A stretch of 64,000 bases of DNA from Marispirochaeta sp963667435 (GCA_963667435.1 OY763414.1:3596001-3660000); one strand, 5' to 3'. Positions 9,901-18,012 are shown, counted from the stretch's first letter. Notes: generated by a model from the sequence alone, not told the origin. Program-made: numbers and translations.

Positions 9901-10217
9901 CCCTTGACGGTGTGCTGCGGGATATCGAGGAACGATCTGATAAGATGCAGCAGGCTCGTGAGTGGCTTGCAAGAACAGAAACCCGTCTGCAGGAAGTCGG
10001 AAAACAGGCTCAGGAGCAGGTTAAGCTCCTTGGTTCCATAATGAAAGAGGAAACCCGCCGGGGAACCAAAGAGAAGGGAGCACCCAATCTTGGTGCGCGG
10101 GAAGTGGTTACCAAGCTGGCTCATCAGGGATGGTCTGTGGAAGAGATTGCCCGGGCAACAAAGCTCAGTCGTGGTGAAGTGGAACTTATCCTGGAGTTAC
10201 TGCCCAAGAAGGGCTGA
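6978..10217 (+). CDS. SpiroCoCo-type giant coiled-coil protein
   Basis: 1079 residues. An N-terminal membrane segment (about 10-27, LTLAIVLIILAVY) precedes roughly 1000 residues of nearly uninterrupted heptad-type sequence rich in Glu, Lys, Arg, Ser and Leu. The C-terminus has a compact helix-turn-helix-like tail (GWSVEEIARATKLSRGEVEL, about 1050-1070). This architecture matches the spirochaete-specific family named SpiroCoCo. The job is not established in my knowledge; a long membrane-anchored cytoplasmic rod suggests a cytoskeletal or cell-shape/polarity role (inference). The start is an ATG with GGGAGTGGG upstream. The HTH-like tail could bind DNA or protein. Confidence 0.85.
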   Translation: MLFDSFFQAGNVLTLAIVLIILAVYRQLDKDNRSLEKVKKFADRMKDEIGAYVDDKSRDMQNLAIELDVHQKTAKEILSRLSSAEASLSERSGAFEEVSAHIAGYDAALKELGEMTGKVEENLKRIASESEFVDTVARRVKAVAGQLSELEKNAPKIEARLQNESRTILESLKEEIIRGVFDDLGRLKKEMRETGSRVEEFAESVRSLKNEQNDLERDTIESLKNSADELSQELDRTKSSLEGDFAEKLAAIGESAEKEILERIGRAAESGRNLEGEILESLREYIENRVGEVKAETAVWKVSAERSMEEHQDGLSRSLDTLEQLFKGVKDKSEGWKGEAETALEGHRLGMQKKLADLETRLLEYEEDTGYRFSRIEEITRDMDQLEENLKGSMDRVSSRIRKEFADFSAVLTSEREAERLQAEDELKSIHAAMGELEEEINALKARAYDSISENLKLMEDDFFSDLRTRSAAMQEQFQDWREKVRENLETLARESETRRGEVEEQYRDDLDKRLSTVKDDITGQLEAMTAEVNQFYQRMQQQIAGTETDMKSLEDAIRQDVEEARRQSRASFETVFTEHDTSIKDQVKKNEREFQAELKRIGDELGTGRKELTSLLEAAKSDVTVWQAQVLQQLKEAEADLAEDLSGFKLSTKENTAELVKTYSEEQEELVQNSQAERARIRNEIKSLSDSVSELQNELRKRSEESLDRHSRDSEESLAEFQRRSRELIFESDATLKEFRVSAADIKDKVETAQTKLFGKIDDQYKILSVKLQEIDKRQKNFVEQTKIFDRADSLKTSLEETLEDLKSEIARVDAMSKEIKESERKFIKVQKLGEEVGAKFTRFLSERGRIEEMEGDFKKLINLSQAIDLKLNDVTTSHDTLTSIQAQLRQLEDVQKEVDLKFERLESKGNVLDATTAGVDKNFQSLGDLESRVKDISSQISGLPKGLDSIRQDIAQLSANKDRADEAMEKLEALDGVLRDIEERSDKMQQAREWLARTETRLQEVGKQAQEQVKLLGSIMKEETRRGTKEKGAPNLGAREVVTKLAHQGWSVEEIARATKLSRGEVELILELLPKKG

Positions 10218-10359
10218 TTATTTTGATTTGAATGAGGAAGCGTAAGCAGCGCTTTCTGCTGTTTGCTGCGCGTGGAGATGATTTCGGGAAGGTAGATTCT
10301 ACACCCGAAGTGTTTTACGGTACAGCATGTGATGTCTGTGCCATCGTGCTTACCTGATT

Positions 10360-10388
10360 TTGACAAGAACACAACGTTCTTAGATGTT
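10360..10388 (+). promoter_or_regulatory. Inverted repeat overlapping a -35-like box upstream of grpE
   Basis: A TTGACA box at 10360-10365 is overlapped by a perfect inverted repeat AAGAAC-N5-GTTCTT (10365-10381), with no good -10 at the expected place. A second TTGACG (10413-10418) is followed after 16 bases by TAGTAA. The canonical CIRCE heat-shock operator (TTAGCACTC-N9-GAGTGCTAA) is absent from this 255-base gap, which otherwise shows only weak small stem-loops. The repeat is a candidate operator for the chaperone operon. Confidence 0.3.
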
Positions 10389-10472
10389 TCTGTAACAGAG
10401 ACTTAACAACACTTGACGGATGATGTGGTGTATTAGTAAATTAAGCCACAAGATTCACTGACAGAGGTAGTT

Positions 10473-11114
10473 ATGTCTAAGCAGAACGATGAGGTAGTCG
10501 AGAATCAGCCTCAGGAGATTATCGACTTCCCGGAGAATGGCGCATCCGAACCCGATGTTCAGGAAACCCCAACTACCGATGACCCTGCTGCATCAGGAAA
10601 TGATATGGAAACTCTCCAGGCCAGGCTTGCTGAGCTTGAGGCTGAAAACAGCGAGCTGAAAAGCCAGTATCTGCGCAAGAGTGCGGATTTTGAGAATTTC
10701 CGTAAAAGAATGTTTCGGGAGAAAGAAGAAGCGGTCAAGCATGCGAACTCTTCACTTCTCGCGGATATTGTAGCAATCATCGATGACTTTGAAAGGGCTA
10801 TAAAGTCTTCCCAGGAATCAAAGGATTTTGAATCCTTCCACAGCGGTATTGAGCTTATTGAAAAGCAGTTTACCGGCATGCTGGAACGAAACTGGGGACT
10901 GAAGCGTTTTGAAAGCGATGGCGAAGTGTTTGATCCCCAGAAACACGAAGCCATAGGTATGGAAGAACGGGAAGGCCTGGATGAACAGATGGTAATCGAG
11001 GATTATCTGAAAGGGTATTTTCTTCACGACCGTGTCCTGAGACACGCGAAGGTGAAGGTTGGTATACCAAAACCTGCCGCAGCCGGCGGGGAAAACAACG
11101 AAAATCAAGACTAA
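10473..11114 (+). CDS. grpE: GrpE nucleotide exchange factor
   Basis: 213 residues. An acidic disordered N-terminus (1-45) precedes a coiled coil (about 46-75). The GrpE core follows, with FENFRKRMFREKEEAVKHAN, the segment LIEKQFTGMLERNWGLKRF and the C-terminal beta domain signature EAIGMEER followed by GYFLHDRVLRHAKVKVG. GrpE releases ADP from DnaK in the cytoplasm. The ATG start is preceded by AGAGGTAG. It is first of grpE-dnaK-dnaJ, with 23 bases to dnaK. hrcA, which often precedes grpE in spirochaetes, is not here. Confidence 0.95.
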   Translation: MSKQNDEVVENQPQEIIDFPENGASEPDVQETPTTDDPAASGNDMETLQARLAELEAENSELKSQYLRKSADFENFRKRMFREKEEAVKHANSSLLADIVAIIDDFERAIKSSQESKDFESFHSGIELIEKQFTGMLERNWGLKRFESDGEVFDPQKHEAIGMEEREGLDEQMVIEDYLKGYFLHDRVLRHAKVKVGIPKPAAAGGENNENQD

Positions 11115-11137
11115 GGATTATATAGGAGAATTTAGCA

Positions 11138-13084
11138 ATGGGACGAATTATCGGCATCGACCTTGGAACAACAAACTCATGTGTCGCCGTAATGGAAGGC
11201 GGAGAGCCGACGGTAATCCAGAACTCTGAGGGGCAGAGAACAACACCCTCTATTGTTGGATTTACAGCAAAAGGCGAAAGACTTGTAGGTCAGCCTGCAA
11301 AAAACCAGATAGTAACAAACCCGGAAAATACCATTTACTCCATCAAACGTTTCATGGGACGCCGATTTGGTGAAGTTCCCGGTGAAATCAGCATGGTTCC
11401 CTACCAGATTAAAGAGGGAAGCGGAAACGAAGTACGGGTTCTTGCTCATGAGAAAGAATACTCTCCACAGGAAATATCCGCAGCGGTACTTCAGAAGATG
11501 AAGAAGACCGCTGAGGATTATCTTGGTGAAACGGTAACTGAAGCTGTTATTACCGTTCCTGCATATTTTAACGACGCTCAGCGTCAGGCAACCAAGGATG
11601 CCGGAAAGATTGCAGGTCTGGAAGTTAAACGTATTGTCAATGAACCTACCGCTGCATCTCTGGCATATGGTTTCGGTAAGGACAAGAAGGAAGAAAAGAT
11701 TGCCGTGTACGACCTTGGCGGCGGTACTTTCGACGTTTCTGTTCTCGAGCTTGGAGACGGTGTATTCGAGGTAAAATCGACCAATGGTGATACACACCTT
11801 GGTGGTGACAACTTTGACCAGCGGATTATTGACTGGCTTATTTCCAGTTTCAAATCAGACAGTGGAATTGACCTCACCCAGGACCGTATGGCCCTGCAGC
11901 GCCTCAAGGAGGCTGCCGAGAAAGCGAAGATTGAGCTTTCCAGTACCCAGTCTACCGAGATTAACCTGCCCTTTATTACCGCTGATGCAAGCGGACCCAA
12001 GCATTTGCAGTACACTCTCACAAGAGCAAAGTTCGAGCAGATGGTGGACGACCTGGTAAAGGGAACACGGGAACCCTGTCTGAAGGCAATGAAAGACGCA
12101 GGAGTATCTCCTGCGGACATTGATGAAGTTATTCTTGTTGGTGGTTCCACCCGTATGCCCGCTGTTCAGCAGCTGGTAAAAGACCTTTTTCAGAGAGAAC
12201 CACATAAGGGTGTAAACCCCGACGAGGTTGTAGCCATGGGTGCTGCAATCCAGGGAGGTATTCTTGGCGGTGACGTAAAAGATGTTCTCCTGCTTGATGT
12301 TACACCTCTCTCACTCGGAATTGAGACCCTTGGTGGAGTGTTTACCAAGCTTATCGAGCGGAACACAACCATTCCTACCAGAAAGAGTCAGATTTTTTCC
12401 ACTGCCGCGGACAACCAGACTGCAGTTTCCATCCATGTTCTTCAGGGAGAACGGGAAATGGCCACCCAGAACCGTACTCTTGGAAGATTTGACCTTGTGG
12501 GAATTCCCGCCGCACCAAGAGGAGTCCCCCAGATTGAGGTAACCTTCGATATCGATGCCAATGGAATTGTGCATGTATCTGCCAAGGATATGGGAACCGG
12601 GAAGGAACAGAAAATCCGGATTGAAAGCTCCTCCGGACTCTCTGAGGATGAAATTGACCGAATGGTTAAAGACGCCGAGGTTCACGCTGCAGAGGACAAA
12701 AAAGAGCGTGAAAAGATTGAAGTGCACAATGAGGCGGATAACCTGGTTTACGCCACTGAAAAAAGTCTCAGTGAATACGGCGACAAGGTTAGCGATGCCG
12801 ATAAGCAGGCGATCCAGACAGCTCTGGATGATCTGAAGGGCAGTCTGGATTCAGCCAGTGTGGAAGATCTCAAGGCTAAAATTCAGACTCTCACCCAGGC
12901 TTCTCATAAGCTGGCTGAAGAGATGTACAAGCAGACCGGTGCAGATCAGCAGGCCGGGGCGGCAGGGGCAGATGAGCAGGCGGCCGGTAACGGCGGAGCT
13001 CAGAATGCTTCCGGACCGGATGATTCCGGAAATGTTGAAGATGTCGATTACGAAGTAGTCGACGATGATGATAAAGATAAATAA
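11138..13084 (+). CDS. dnaK: Hsp70 chaperone DnaK
   Basis: 648 residues, normal length. The ATPase domain starts with IGIDLGTTNSCVAVMEGG and carries the phosphate-2 motif VYDLGGGTFDVSVLELG and the adenosine motif VILVGGSTRMPAVQ. The linker DVLLLDVTPLSLGIETLGG leads to the substrate-binding domain, and a Gly/Ala/Gln-rich tail ends in an acidic stretch (EDVDYEVVDDDD). DnaK folds and protects client proteins with GrpE and DnaJ. A strong RBS (ATAGGAGAA) lies 8 bases before the ATG. A GC-rich hairpin follows the gene before dnaJ. Confidence 0.97.
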   Translation: MGRIIGIDLGTTNSCVAVMEGGEPTVIQNSEGQRTTPSIVGFTAKGERLVGQPAKNQIVTNPENTIYSIKRFMGRRFGEVPGEISMVPYQIKEGSGNEVRVLAHEKEYSPQEISAAVLQKMKKTAEDYLGETVTEAVITVPAYFNDAQRQATKDAGKIAGLEVKRIVNEPTAASLAYGFGKDKKEEKIAVYDLGGGTFDVSVLELGDGVFEVKSTNGDTHLGGDNFDQRIIDWLISSFKSDSGIDLTQDRMALQRLKEAAEKAKIELSSTQSTEINLPFITADASGPKHLQYTLTRAKFEQMVDDLVKGTREPCLKAMKDAGVSPADIDEVILVGGSTRMPAVQQLVKDLFQREPHKGVNPDEVVAMGAAIQGGILGGDVKDVLLLDVTPLSLGIETLGGVFTKLIERNTTIPTRKSQIFSTAADNQTAVSIHVLQGEREMATQNRTLGRFDLVGIPAAPRGVPQIEVTFDIDANGIVHVSAKDMGTGKEQKIRIESSSGLSEDEIDRMVKDAEVHAAEDKKEREKIEVHNEADNLVYATEKSLSEYGDKVSDADKQAIQTALDDLKGSLDSASVEDLKAKIQTLTQASHKLAEEMYKQTGADQQAGAAGADEQAAGNGGAQNASGPDDSGNVEDVDYEVVDDDDKDK

Positions 13085-13115
13085 TCTTTGTAGGGTGTAA
13101 TGCCTTGCAATCAGA

Positions 13116-13141
13116 GCCCGGAGCGGGTTTCCGTTCCGGGC
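13116..13141 (+). terminator. dnaK-dnaJ intergenic hairpin
   Basis: A stem GCCCGGA/TCCGGGC with an inner CGG/CCG pair lies 31 bases after the dnaK stop and is followed by ACTTTCTGTTT. The tail is too weak for a certain terminator. It may be an attenuator or mRNA-processing hairpin that lowers dnaJ relative to dnaK. Confidence 0.45.
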
Positions 13142-13199
13142 ACTTTCTGTTTCCCGGAACGGCCGGGGGGTTAAGTTTTTTTGAAGGACGGATGCTGCT

Positions 13200-14330
13200 T
13201 TGGCAAAACGCGATTACTACGAAGTCCTTGGGGTGGCCAAGGATGCTAATAAAGAAGATATAAAGAAAGCCTACCGCAAGCTGGCGGTTCAGAATCACCC
13301 CGACAAGAATCCCGGAGATAAAGAGGCTGAAGAGCGTTTCAAGGAAGCTACCGAGGCGTATGAAGTCCTTGGAGATGAGCAGAAACGCCAGACATATGAT
13401 CAATTCGGCTTTGCCGGACTTGAGGGTATGGCCGGCGGTGGTGGTCATGACTATTCCACTGTTTTCCGTGATTTTGAGGATATTTTCGGTGATTTCGGTG
13501 GTATTTTTGATTCATTCTTCGGCGGAGGCGGTCGAGGAGGCAGACGGAGGTCTTCAGGTGCGGCAAACCGCGGTGCAGATCTGCGGTTCAACCTTGAAAT
13601 AAGCTTTCGGGATGCAGTCTTTGGAACCAAGACGGAAATATCCTATCGCAAGAATGCCTCATGTCCGACCTGTGAAGGCAAGGGAACCAGTTCAGGCAGT
13701 GGGAGAAAGACCTGTCCCACCTGCGGAGGTTCCGGTCAGGTACGACGCAGTTCCGGATTCTTTTCAATTGCTTCTCCCTGTCCCACCTGTTCAGGCGAGG
13801 GATATATTATAGAGAACCCATGTACCAGTTGTCGCGGCAGCGGGGTGCAGCAGAAAACTCAGAAAATCAAGGTAACCATACCTGCCGGAATTGAGCACGG
13901 CAAAAGAATAAATATTCCCGGTCAGGGTGATTCCGGCCCCAACGGTGGTCCGGCTGGTGACCTGTATGTGTATATCAGTGTCGCTGCTCACAAGTTCTTT
14001 GAGAGAGATCGTAATGACCTCTATTGTGTGATTCCAATCTCAATTACCCAGGCTACTCTCGGGGGGGAGATTATGGTACCTACACTGGATGAGAAAAAAA
14101 TAAAACTGAAGATTCCCGCTGGCACTCAGAACAGTAAGATACTACGGATTCGCGGAGAGGGTGTCCCCCATCTGCATAATTCACAGACCAGGGGCGACAT
14201 GTATATTAAAATCAGTGTAGAAATACCCACGAAGCTTTCCAGTAAGGCCAGGGGGCTTTTAAAGGAATTTGCGGAAATTGAGGGCGAAAACAGCACTCCC
14301 GATCCGATTCCTCTTTCCCGGCTCAGGTAA
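13200..14330 (+). CDS. dnaJ: Chaperone DnaJ
   Basis: 376 residues. The J domain (1-70) has the HPD motif in NHPDKNPGD, followed by a Gly/Phe-rich segment (80-120). Four CxxCxGxG zinc repeats follow (CPTCEGKG, CPTCGGSG, CPTCSGEG, CTSCRGSG), then the C-terminal substrate domains. DnaJ stimulates DnaK ATPase. The start is TTG, chosen because MAKRDYYEVLG is the conserved N-terminus, GAAGGACGGA lies just upstream, and the nearby ATG at 13192 is out of frame. It is separated from dnaK by 115 bases with a hairpin. Confidence 0.96.
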   Translation: MAKRDYYEVLGVAKDANKEDIKKAYRKLAVQNHPDKNPGDKEAEERFKEATEAYEVLGDEQKRQTYDQFGFAGLEGMAGGGGHDYSTVFRDFEDIFGDFGGIFDSFFGGGGRGGRRRSSGAANRGADLRFNLEISFRDAVFGTKTEISYRKNASCPTCEGKGTSSGSGRKTCPTCGGSGQVRRSSGFFSIASPCPTCSGEGYIIENPCTSCRGSGVQQKTQKIKVTIPAGIEHGKRINIPGQGDSGPNGGPAGDLYVYISVAAHKFFERDRNDLYCVIPISITQATLGGEIMVPTLDEKKIKLKIPAGTQNSKILRIRGEGVPHLHNSQTRGDMYIKISVEIPTKLSSKARGLLKEFAEIEGENSTPDPIPLSRLR

Positions 14331-14358
14331 ATGTATTAAGGTAAAAAAGGAGGCTGAC

Positions 14359-14883
14359 GTGGCAGCAAAAAAAAGGAAACAAATTGTCATAGACAAGAAC
14401 TTTCAGTACAGGATGGTATCGGCTTTCCTTTTTTCCATACTTGCAGCACTGGTCATTTTTTCACTGCTAATTGCCGGCTACTACTGGCTTTCCAGTATGG
14501 CGGGGGAGAATATCTTTAAAGAATTCATCACCATTGACCGGCAGGTGACCCGGGAAACAACAGTTATTGAAGACGGCGTTGAAAAAGTTGTGAAGGTTCC
14601 GGCAACTGAATCCATAATGGGAGTCAAACGCTGGGAGATTGTTCTGCCTGTTATTCTTGTTAACAACCTTGTGCTTATGGTGGTTTTCTCATTTCTCGGT
14701 CTCCGGTATTCTCACAGGATTGCCGGACCGGTGTACAGGATATCAAAAGATATCGACCGGGTTCTTCAGGGGGAGAAAGGTGTCCGGATCAAGCTTCGTG
14801 CTAAAGACCGGCTGCAGGAGCTGAGCATCCAGGTTAACCGGCTTATAGAGCAGGTTGAATCCTCAGATGGATCCCCCTCTTAG
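14359..14883 (+). CDS. Membrane protein with HAMP-like domain, no output domain
   Basis: 174 residues from a GTG with a near-ideal RBS (AAAAAGGAGG, 5 bases before). There are two membrane helices (about 25-48 and 93-115) around a periplasmic loop of about 45 residues. A HAMP-like amphipathic segment follows, with RIAGPVYRISKDIDRVLQGE and ending in ELSIQVNRLIEQVES. This is the layout of a chemoreceptor or sensor kinase truncated after HAMP. No kinase, cyclase or methyl-accepting output domain follows. It begins 28 bases after dnaJ and may be cotranscribed. An upstream in-frame ATG inside dnaJ (14269) lacks an RBS and is rejected. Confidence 0.75.
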   Translation: MAAKKRKQIVIDKNFQYRMVSAFLFSILAALVIFSLLIAGYYWLSSMAGENIFKEFITIDRQVTRETTVIEDGVEKVVKVPATESIMGVKRWEIVLPVILVNNLVLMVVFSFLGLRYSHRIAGPVYRISKDIDRVLQGEKGVRIKLRAKDRLQELSIQVNRLIEQVESSDGSPS

Positions 14884-14967
14884 CCACCTTTAAAGATACG
14901 GGGAAACTCTGCCGATAGTCAGAACTGAAGCTAACTCTTCAAAAATTCCTGCCGAGGATCTGTCTTG

Positions 14968-15393
14968 ATGCGGAAACTTCTGATTGTATTTTTTATGCTT
15001 TACGCAACGGTAGTCTTGTTTACCGAGAACCGCGTAGCTACGGATGAAAACAGTGACGGGAAACCGGATACCTGGACAGCCTTTGATGATGACGGCAGAC
15101 GCAGTGCCATTTATTATGACAGCGATTTTGACGGAGCTATAGACTACGTACATGTCTTTGATAAAGATAATCAGCGTATAGAAGAGCATCTCGATTATAA
15201 TAAAGACGGTGAAATGGATGATTTCTACTATTTCGCCAACGATGTTCTGCAGAGGCGCGAGATTGACACAAACTTCGATAAAAAAATTGATGTATGGGTA
15301 TATCTTACTGAAGGTATATACATTAACCGTTACGAGCAGGACACTGATTTTGACGGTGAAATAGATAAGGTGAAATCATTCGGTGAGCAGTGA
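14968..15393 (+). CDS. Exported protein with five EF-hand-like Asp repeats
   Basis: 141 residues with a signal peptide or anchor (1-19, LLIVFFMLYATVVLF). Five short repeats of the form D-x-(D/N)-x-D-x-x-x-D follow: DENSDGKPD, DSDFDGAID, DYNKDGEMD, DTNFDKKID and DTDFDGEID, spaced about 20-25 residues apart. Such loops bind calcium in dockerin, thrombospondin-3 and EF-hand proteins; binding here is inferred. The ATG at 14968 is preferred over the TTG one codon earlier because of GAGGA upstream. The stop lies 11 bases inside the rlmB start region. Family not recognised. Confidence 0.75.
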   Translation: MRKLLIVFFMLYATVVLFTENRVATDENSDGKPDTWTAFDDDGRRSAIYYDSDFDGAIDYVHVFDKDNQRIEEHLDYNKDGEMDDFYYFANDVLQRREIDTNFDKKIDVWVYLTEGIYINRYEQDTDFDGEIDKVKSFGEQ

Positions 15394-16114
15394 GTATTTA
15401 ACCGGTTTTCATGCCATAGAAGAGGCGCTGGCAGCGGCTTCCCGGGGAAGCGGTCGGCTTTACATCTCCGGAAAAGGTCCGCGAATTAAAAAAATCGAGG
15501 AGCTGGCGGCTAAAAGACGAACTCCCGTTCAGCGTGTCTCTGCAGACGAGCTTGGCAGGATAACCGGCCGAGAACACCGTGGCATTGCTCTTGAGATTGA
15601 AAGTTCAAAAGAAGGTCATTCTTTTGAAGAATTCATGGAGGGACTGGACAGTTCCCGGGAAAATGTACTGGTGCTGCTACTGGACGGAATTACTGATCCC
15701 CATAATCTGGGTGCAATCCTTCGTTCAGCGGATCAGTTTCACGCAGATTTTGTGCTGTTTCCGGAGCGGCGTTCCGCTTCTGATACAGATGTTGTTGCCA
15801 ACACATCCGCGGGCGCAGTCCATCATGTTCCCTATGCAAGAGTGAAGAATCTTAACCGTACTGTTGATTTACTTAAAAAAAGAGATTTTTGGATTTACGG
15901 TGCAGCAATGGGCGGACTAAACATTAATCAGACAGATCTGCGCGGGCGGGTAGCCATCGTTATGGGCAGTGAAGGTCAGGGGCTTTCTGCTCTACTGGCA
16001 AAAAACTGTGATTCAGAAATAGCCATACCAACCAGAGGCAAGGTTGACTCCCTCAACGTTTCCGTTGCAACGGGAGTCATTCTTTATGAGATTCGCCGGC
16101 AGCAGGGCTGGTAA
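15383..16114 (+). CDS. rlmB: RlmB/TrmH-family 2'-O-ribose rRNA methyltransferase
   Basis: 243 residues. A small N-terminal substrate-binding domain (1-75, LTGFHAIEEAL) precedes a SpoU knot domain. The three SpoU motifs are LLDGITDPHNLGAILRSAD, VMGSEGQGLS and IPTRGKVDSLNVSVATGV. The E. coli homologue methylates G2251 of 23S rRNA with S-adenosylmethionine, and the target here is inferred. The GTG start overlaps the end of the Asp-repeat gene by 11 bases, suggesting coupling. Confidence 0.9.
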   Translation: MSSEYLTGFHAIEEALAAASRGSGRLYISGKGPRIKKIEELAAKRRTPVQRVSADELGRITGREHRGIALEIESSKEGHSFEEFMEGLDSSRENVLVLLLDGITDPHNLGAILRSADQFHADFVLFPERRSASDTDVVANTSAGAVHHVPYARVKNLNRTVDLLKKRDFWIYGAAMGGLNINQTDLRGRVAIVMGSEGQGLSALLAKNCDSEIAIPTRGKVDSLNVSVATGVILYEIRRQQGW

Positions 16115-16123
16115 AACAGCCCT
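16104..16123 (+). terminator. Weak terminator hairpin at end of rlmB
   Basis: AGGGCTG-N6-CAGCCCT includes the rlmB stop codon and lies between convergent genes. The tail (GGTTGTCCGATTTAATTT) is only moderately T-rich. Confidence 0.4.
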
Positions 16124-16134
16124 GGTTGTCCGAT

Positions 16135-18012
16135 TTAATTTGTAATTTTTACTCTGTTCGGTGGCCAGAAGGTCATGACTGCTTTCCCGAGAATATAATC
16201 CTCACTCAGTAAATGGGGCTCGAGATTTGAAAGATACTGTATTGAGTAGGGATCTTCCGGATCAAGGGCTTTCTGCCTGGAAGATTCCTCGGAGAAGCGG
16301 AAATCCAGTGAATTATACCGGTTATCTCCCATAAGAAAATAGTTCCCCTCGGGAATATAATTGTCCACTCCCGCTGGGGTTACCGGAAAATTGCGACTGT
16401 CATAAAAGTGTATGTAATCTATAAGCTTGTCATCCTGCTGTCGCATTGTCAGTCTTTCTTCTGCTATGCTGTTCAGCGATCGCCGGGCAAGAATACTTTC
16501 ACTATAGGCTTTGAGGCGCTTTAGCTGCTCGATTTTATACAGCAGGTTAACCTTCTTAGTTGATTCTATATAGGGATCAGCCGCTCCGGCCATGGCGGAT
16601 GCAATGGCGCCCTGGGCATACGCTTCGATAATTCCGGGCTCTGCTGTTAAATCCCGGTAGAGAAGCAGCAGTTCGTAGAGTTCCCTGTCCAGGGGGTTTG
16701 GCTTCATCAACAGATTCTGGCTTTCATGTACCCCGTATTTTTCCATGCTGTATTCCCATGCCTCCAGGTAGTGGGCCAGGGTTTTTCCACTGTTAGTGGC
16801 TAGTGGCGTAAGGTAGTTTTCCTGAAAATAATTTAAATCGTCGCTTGTAAATGAGTTTGTCAGCTTCTGAAGTGCGAGCTGAGACTGCTCCAATGTAAGT
16901 GCAAGAGCACCGAGTGTATGGCTGTTTTTTACCTCATCAATTGCATTAAAGCGGCTGCGTCTTGCGCTGTCCACCCGTATCCAGGCTATTTTGGAAACAA
17001 CAGAGTCGGGTTCATTGTAGAGATCTACATGGGAAAATCCCTTATCGGCTTCAAGCGGGTGGAATTCTTCACCGGCTTTCTTCGCATAGAGAACATCATC
17101 AACCATGAATATTTGTTCTCCCGGTTCGGCAACAAGGCGTTTTACAATAAATTGTTTACGCGGGTTACCATTTTCATCTTCGTCTATGTTGACCATTGTA
17201 AGGGTCATATAAAAAATAACCTGCTGAAATATTCGTCTGGCAAGGCTTTTATACTCGTAACTTGGTTTCTGGAATACGACAATATCTCCCCGTTTCGGAT
17301 CACTCAAAACAGGCAGCCGCCATTTTGTGAGGGGCACAGAGGGACCGGACTGAAACTTCGTTACCATTGTTCTGTCTTTTGTGAGAAAGGTCGGTACCAT
17401 TGATTCTGTGGGAATTACATAAAGCTGGAAAATAAAATGTTGCAGTAGGATAACAATAATTATTGCCTGAACAACGGCATCCAGGTTTTCCCAGATAACA
17501 AATCCTATCGGGCGTTTAACCTGTTTTTCCTTCTCCTCTGAACGGATACGCTTCTGTTCTTTCCGGGTAACATAGACGCCCCACTTTTCCTGCACCGGCT
17601 TCAGCCATAAAGATATATACAGAAGCAGAGGGAACAGCGTTGAGATAAAGGATGATATCCAGAGCCGCAGGTAGGTCCCGTCATCAATAAGGTCTGCTAT
17701 GTTCCAGGACATGCGGGGAAGGTTGTAAAAAACGTAAACAAAAACGATAAAGTATCCTGCGTATGTCTTACATGGTTTCAGCCAGCTGCTTTTTTCGCGA
17801 ATCACCAGTTGATAGAAAAAGAGTCCGTTTAGTCCGATAATAAGCAGTTTTATCAGTACAGAAGATATCAGGGCCCAGTCTGAACTGCGAAAACCTGTGG
17901 CGAAGATTGAAAAAAGTGAATTAAAAGCCCAGAGCGGCAGGATAACTGCCGGCAGGAGTCTGGAATAGTCTGACTTGATACGCTTGATGGTATCGGCGAA
18001 ATCTTGCTTCAT
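16135..18012 (-). CDS. lepB: Signal peptidase I with extra N-terminal helices and a large insertion
   Basis: 625 residues, about twice the usual length. Four extra membrane segments (about 20-135) precede the classical SPase anchor (about 178-198). The catalytic serine is Ser204 in IPTESMVPTF, the catalytic lysine is Lys291 in FIVKRLVAEPGE, and the conserved box MGDNRYNSLDFRF is at 561-573. About 230 residues of mainly helical sequence (about 320-550) are inserted between the lysine region and the last box. SPase I removes signal peptides at the outer face of the inner membrane. It follows purE after a hairpin on the minus strand. Both catalytic residues are present, so it should be active. 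Confidence 0.88.
   Translation of the reverse strand: MKQDFADTIKRIKSDYSRLLPAVILPLWAFNSLFSIFATGFRSSDWALISSVLIKLLIIGLNGLFFYQLVIREKSSWLKPCKTYAGYFIVFVYVFYNLPRMSWNIADLIDDGTYLRLWISSFISTLFPLLLYISLWLKPVQEKWGVYVTRKEQKRIRSEEKEKQVKRPIGFVIWENLDAVVQAIIIVILLQHFIFQLYVIPTESMVPTFLTKDRTMVTKFQSGPSVPLTKWRLPVLSDPKRGDIVVFQKPSYEYKSLARRIFQQVIFYMTLTMVNIDEDENGNPRKQFIVKRLVAEPGEQIFMVDDVLYAKKAGEEFHPLEADKGFSHVDLYNEPDSVVSKIAWIRVDSARRSRFNAIDEVKNSHTLGALALTLEQSQLALQKLTNSFTSDDLNYFQENYLTPLATNSGKTLAHYLEAWEYSMEKYGVHESQNLLMKPNPLDRELYELLLLYRDLTAEPGIIEAYAQGAIASAMAGAADPYIESTKKVNLLYKIEQLKRLKAYSESILARRSLNSIAEERLTMRQQDDKLIDYIHFYDSRNFPVTPAGVDNYIPEGNYFLMGDNRYNSLDFRFSEESSRQKALDPEDPYSIQYLSNLEPHLLSEDYILGKAVMTFWPPNRVKITN

Noticed and set aside
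10218..10472. CIRCE operator or small RNA gene before grpE
   Set aside because: No TTAGCACTC/GAGTGCTAA match, and only weak stem-loops with no terminator.
14269..14358. Longer start of the HAMP-like protein inside dnaJ
   Set aside because: The GTG at 14359 has an excellent RBS; the upstream part is dnaJ in another frame.
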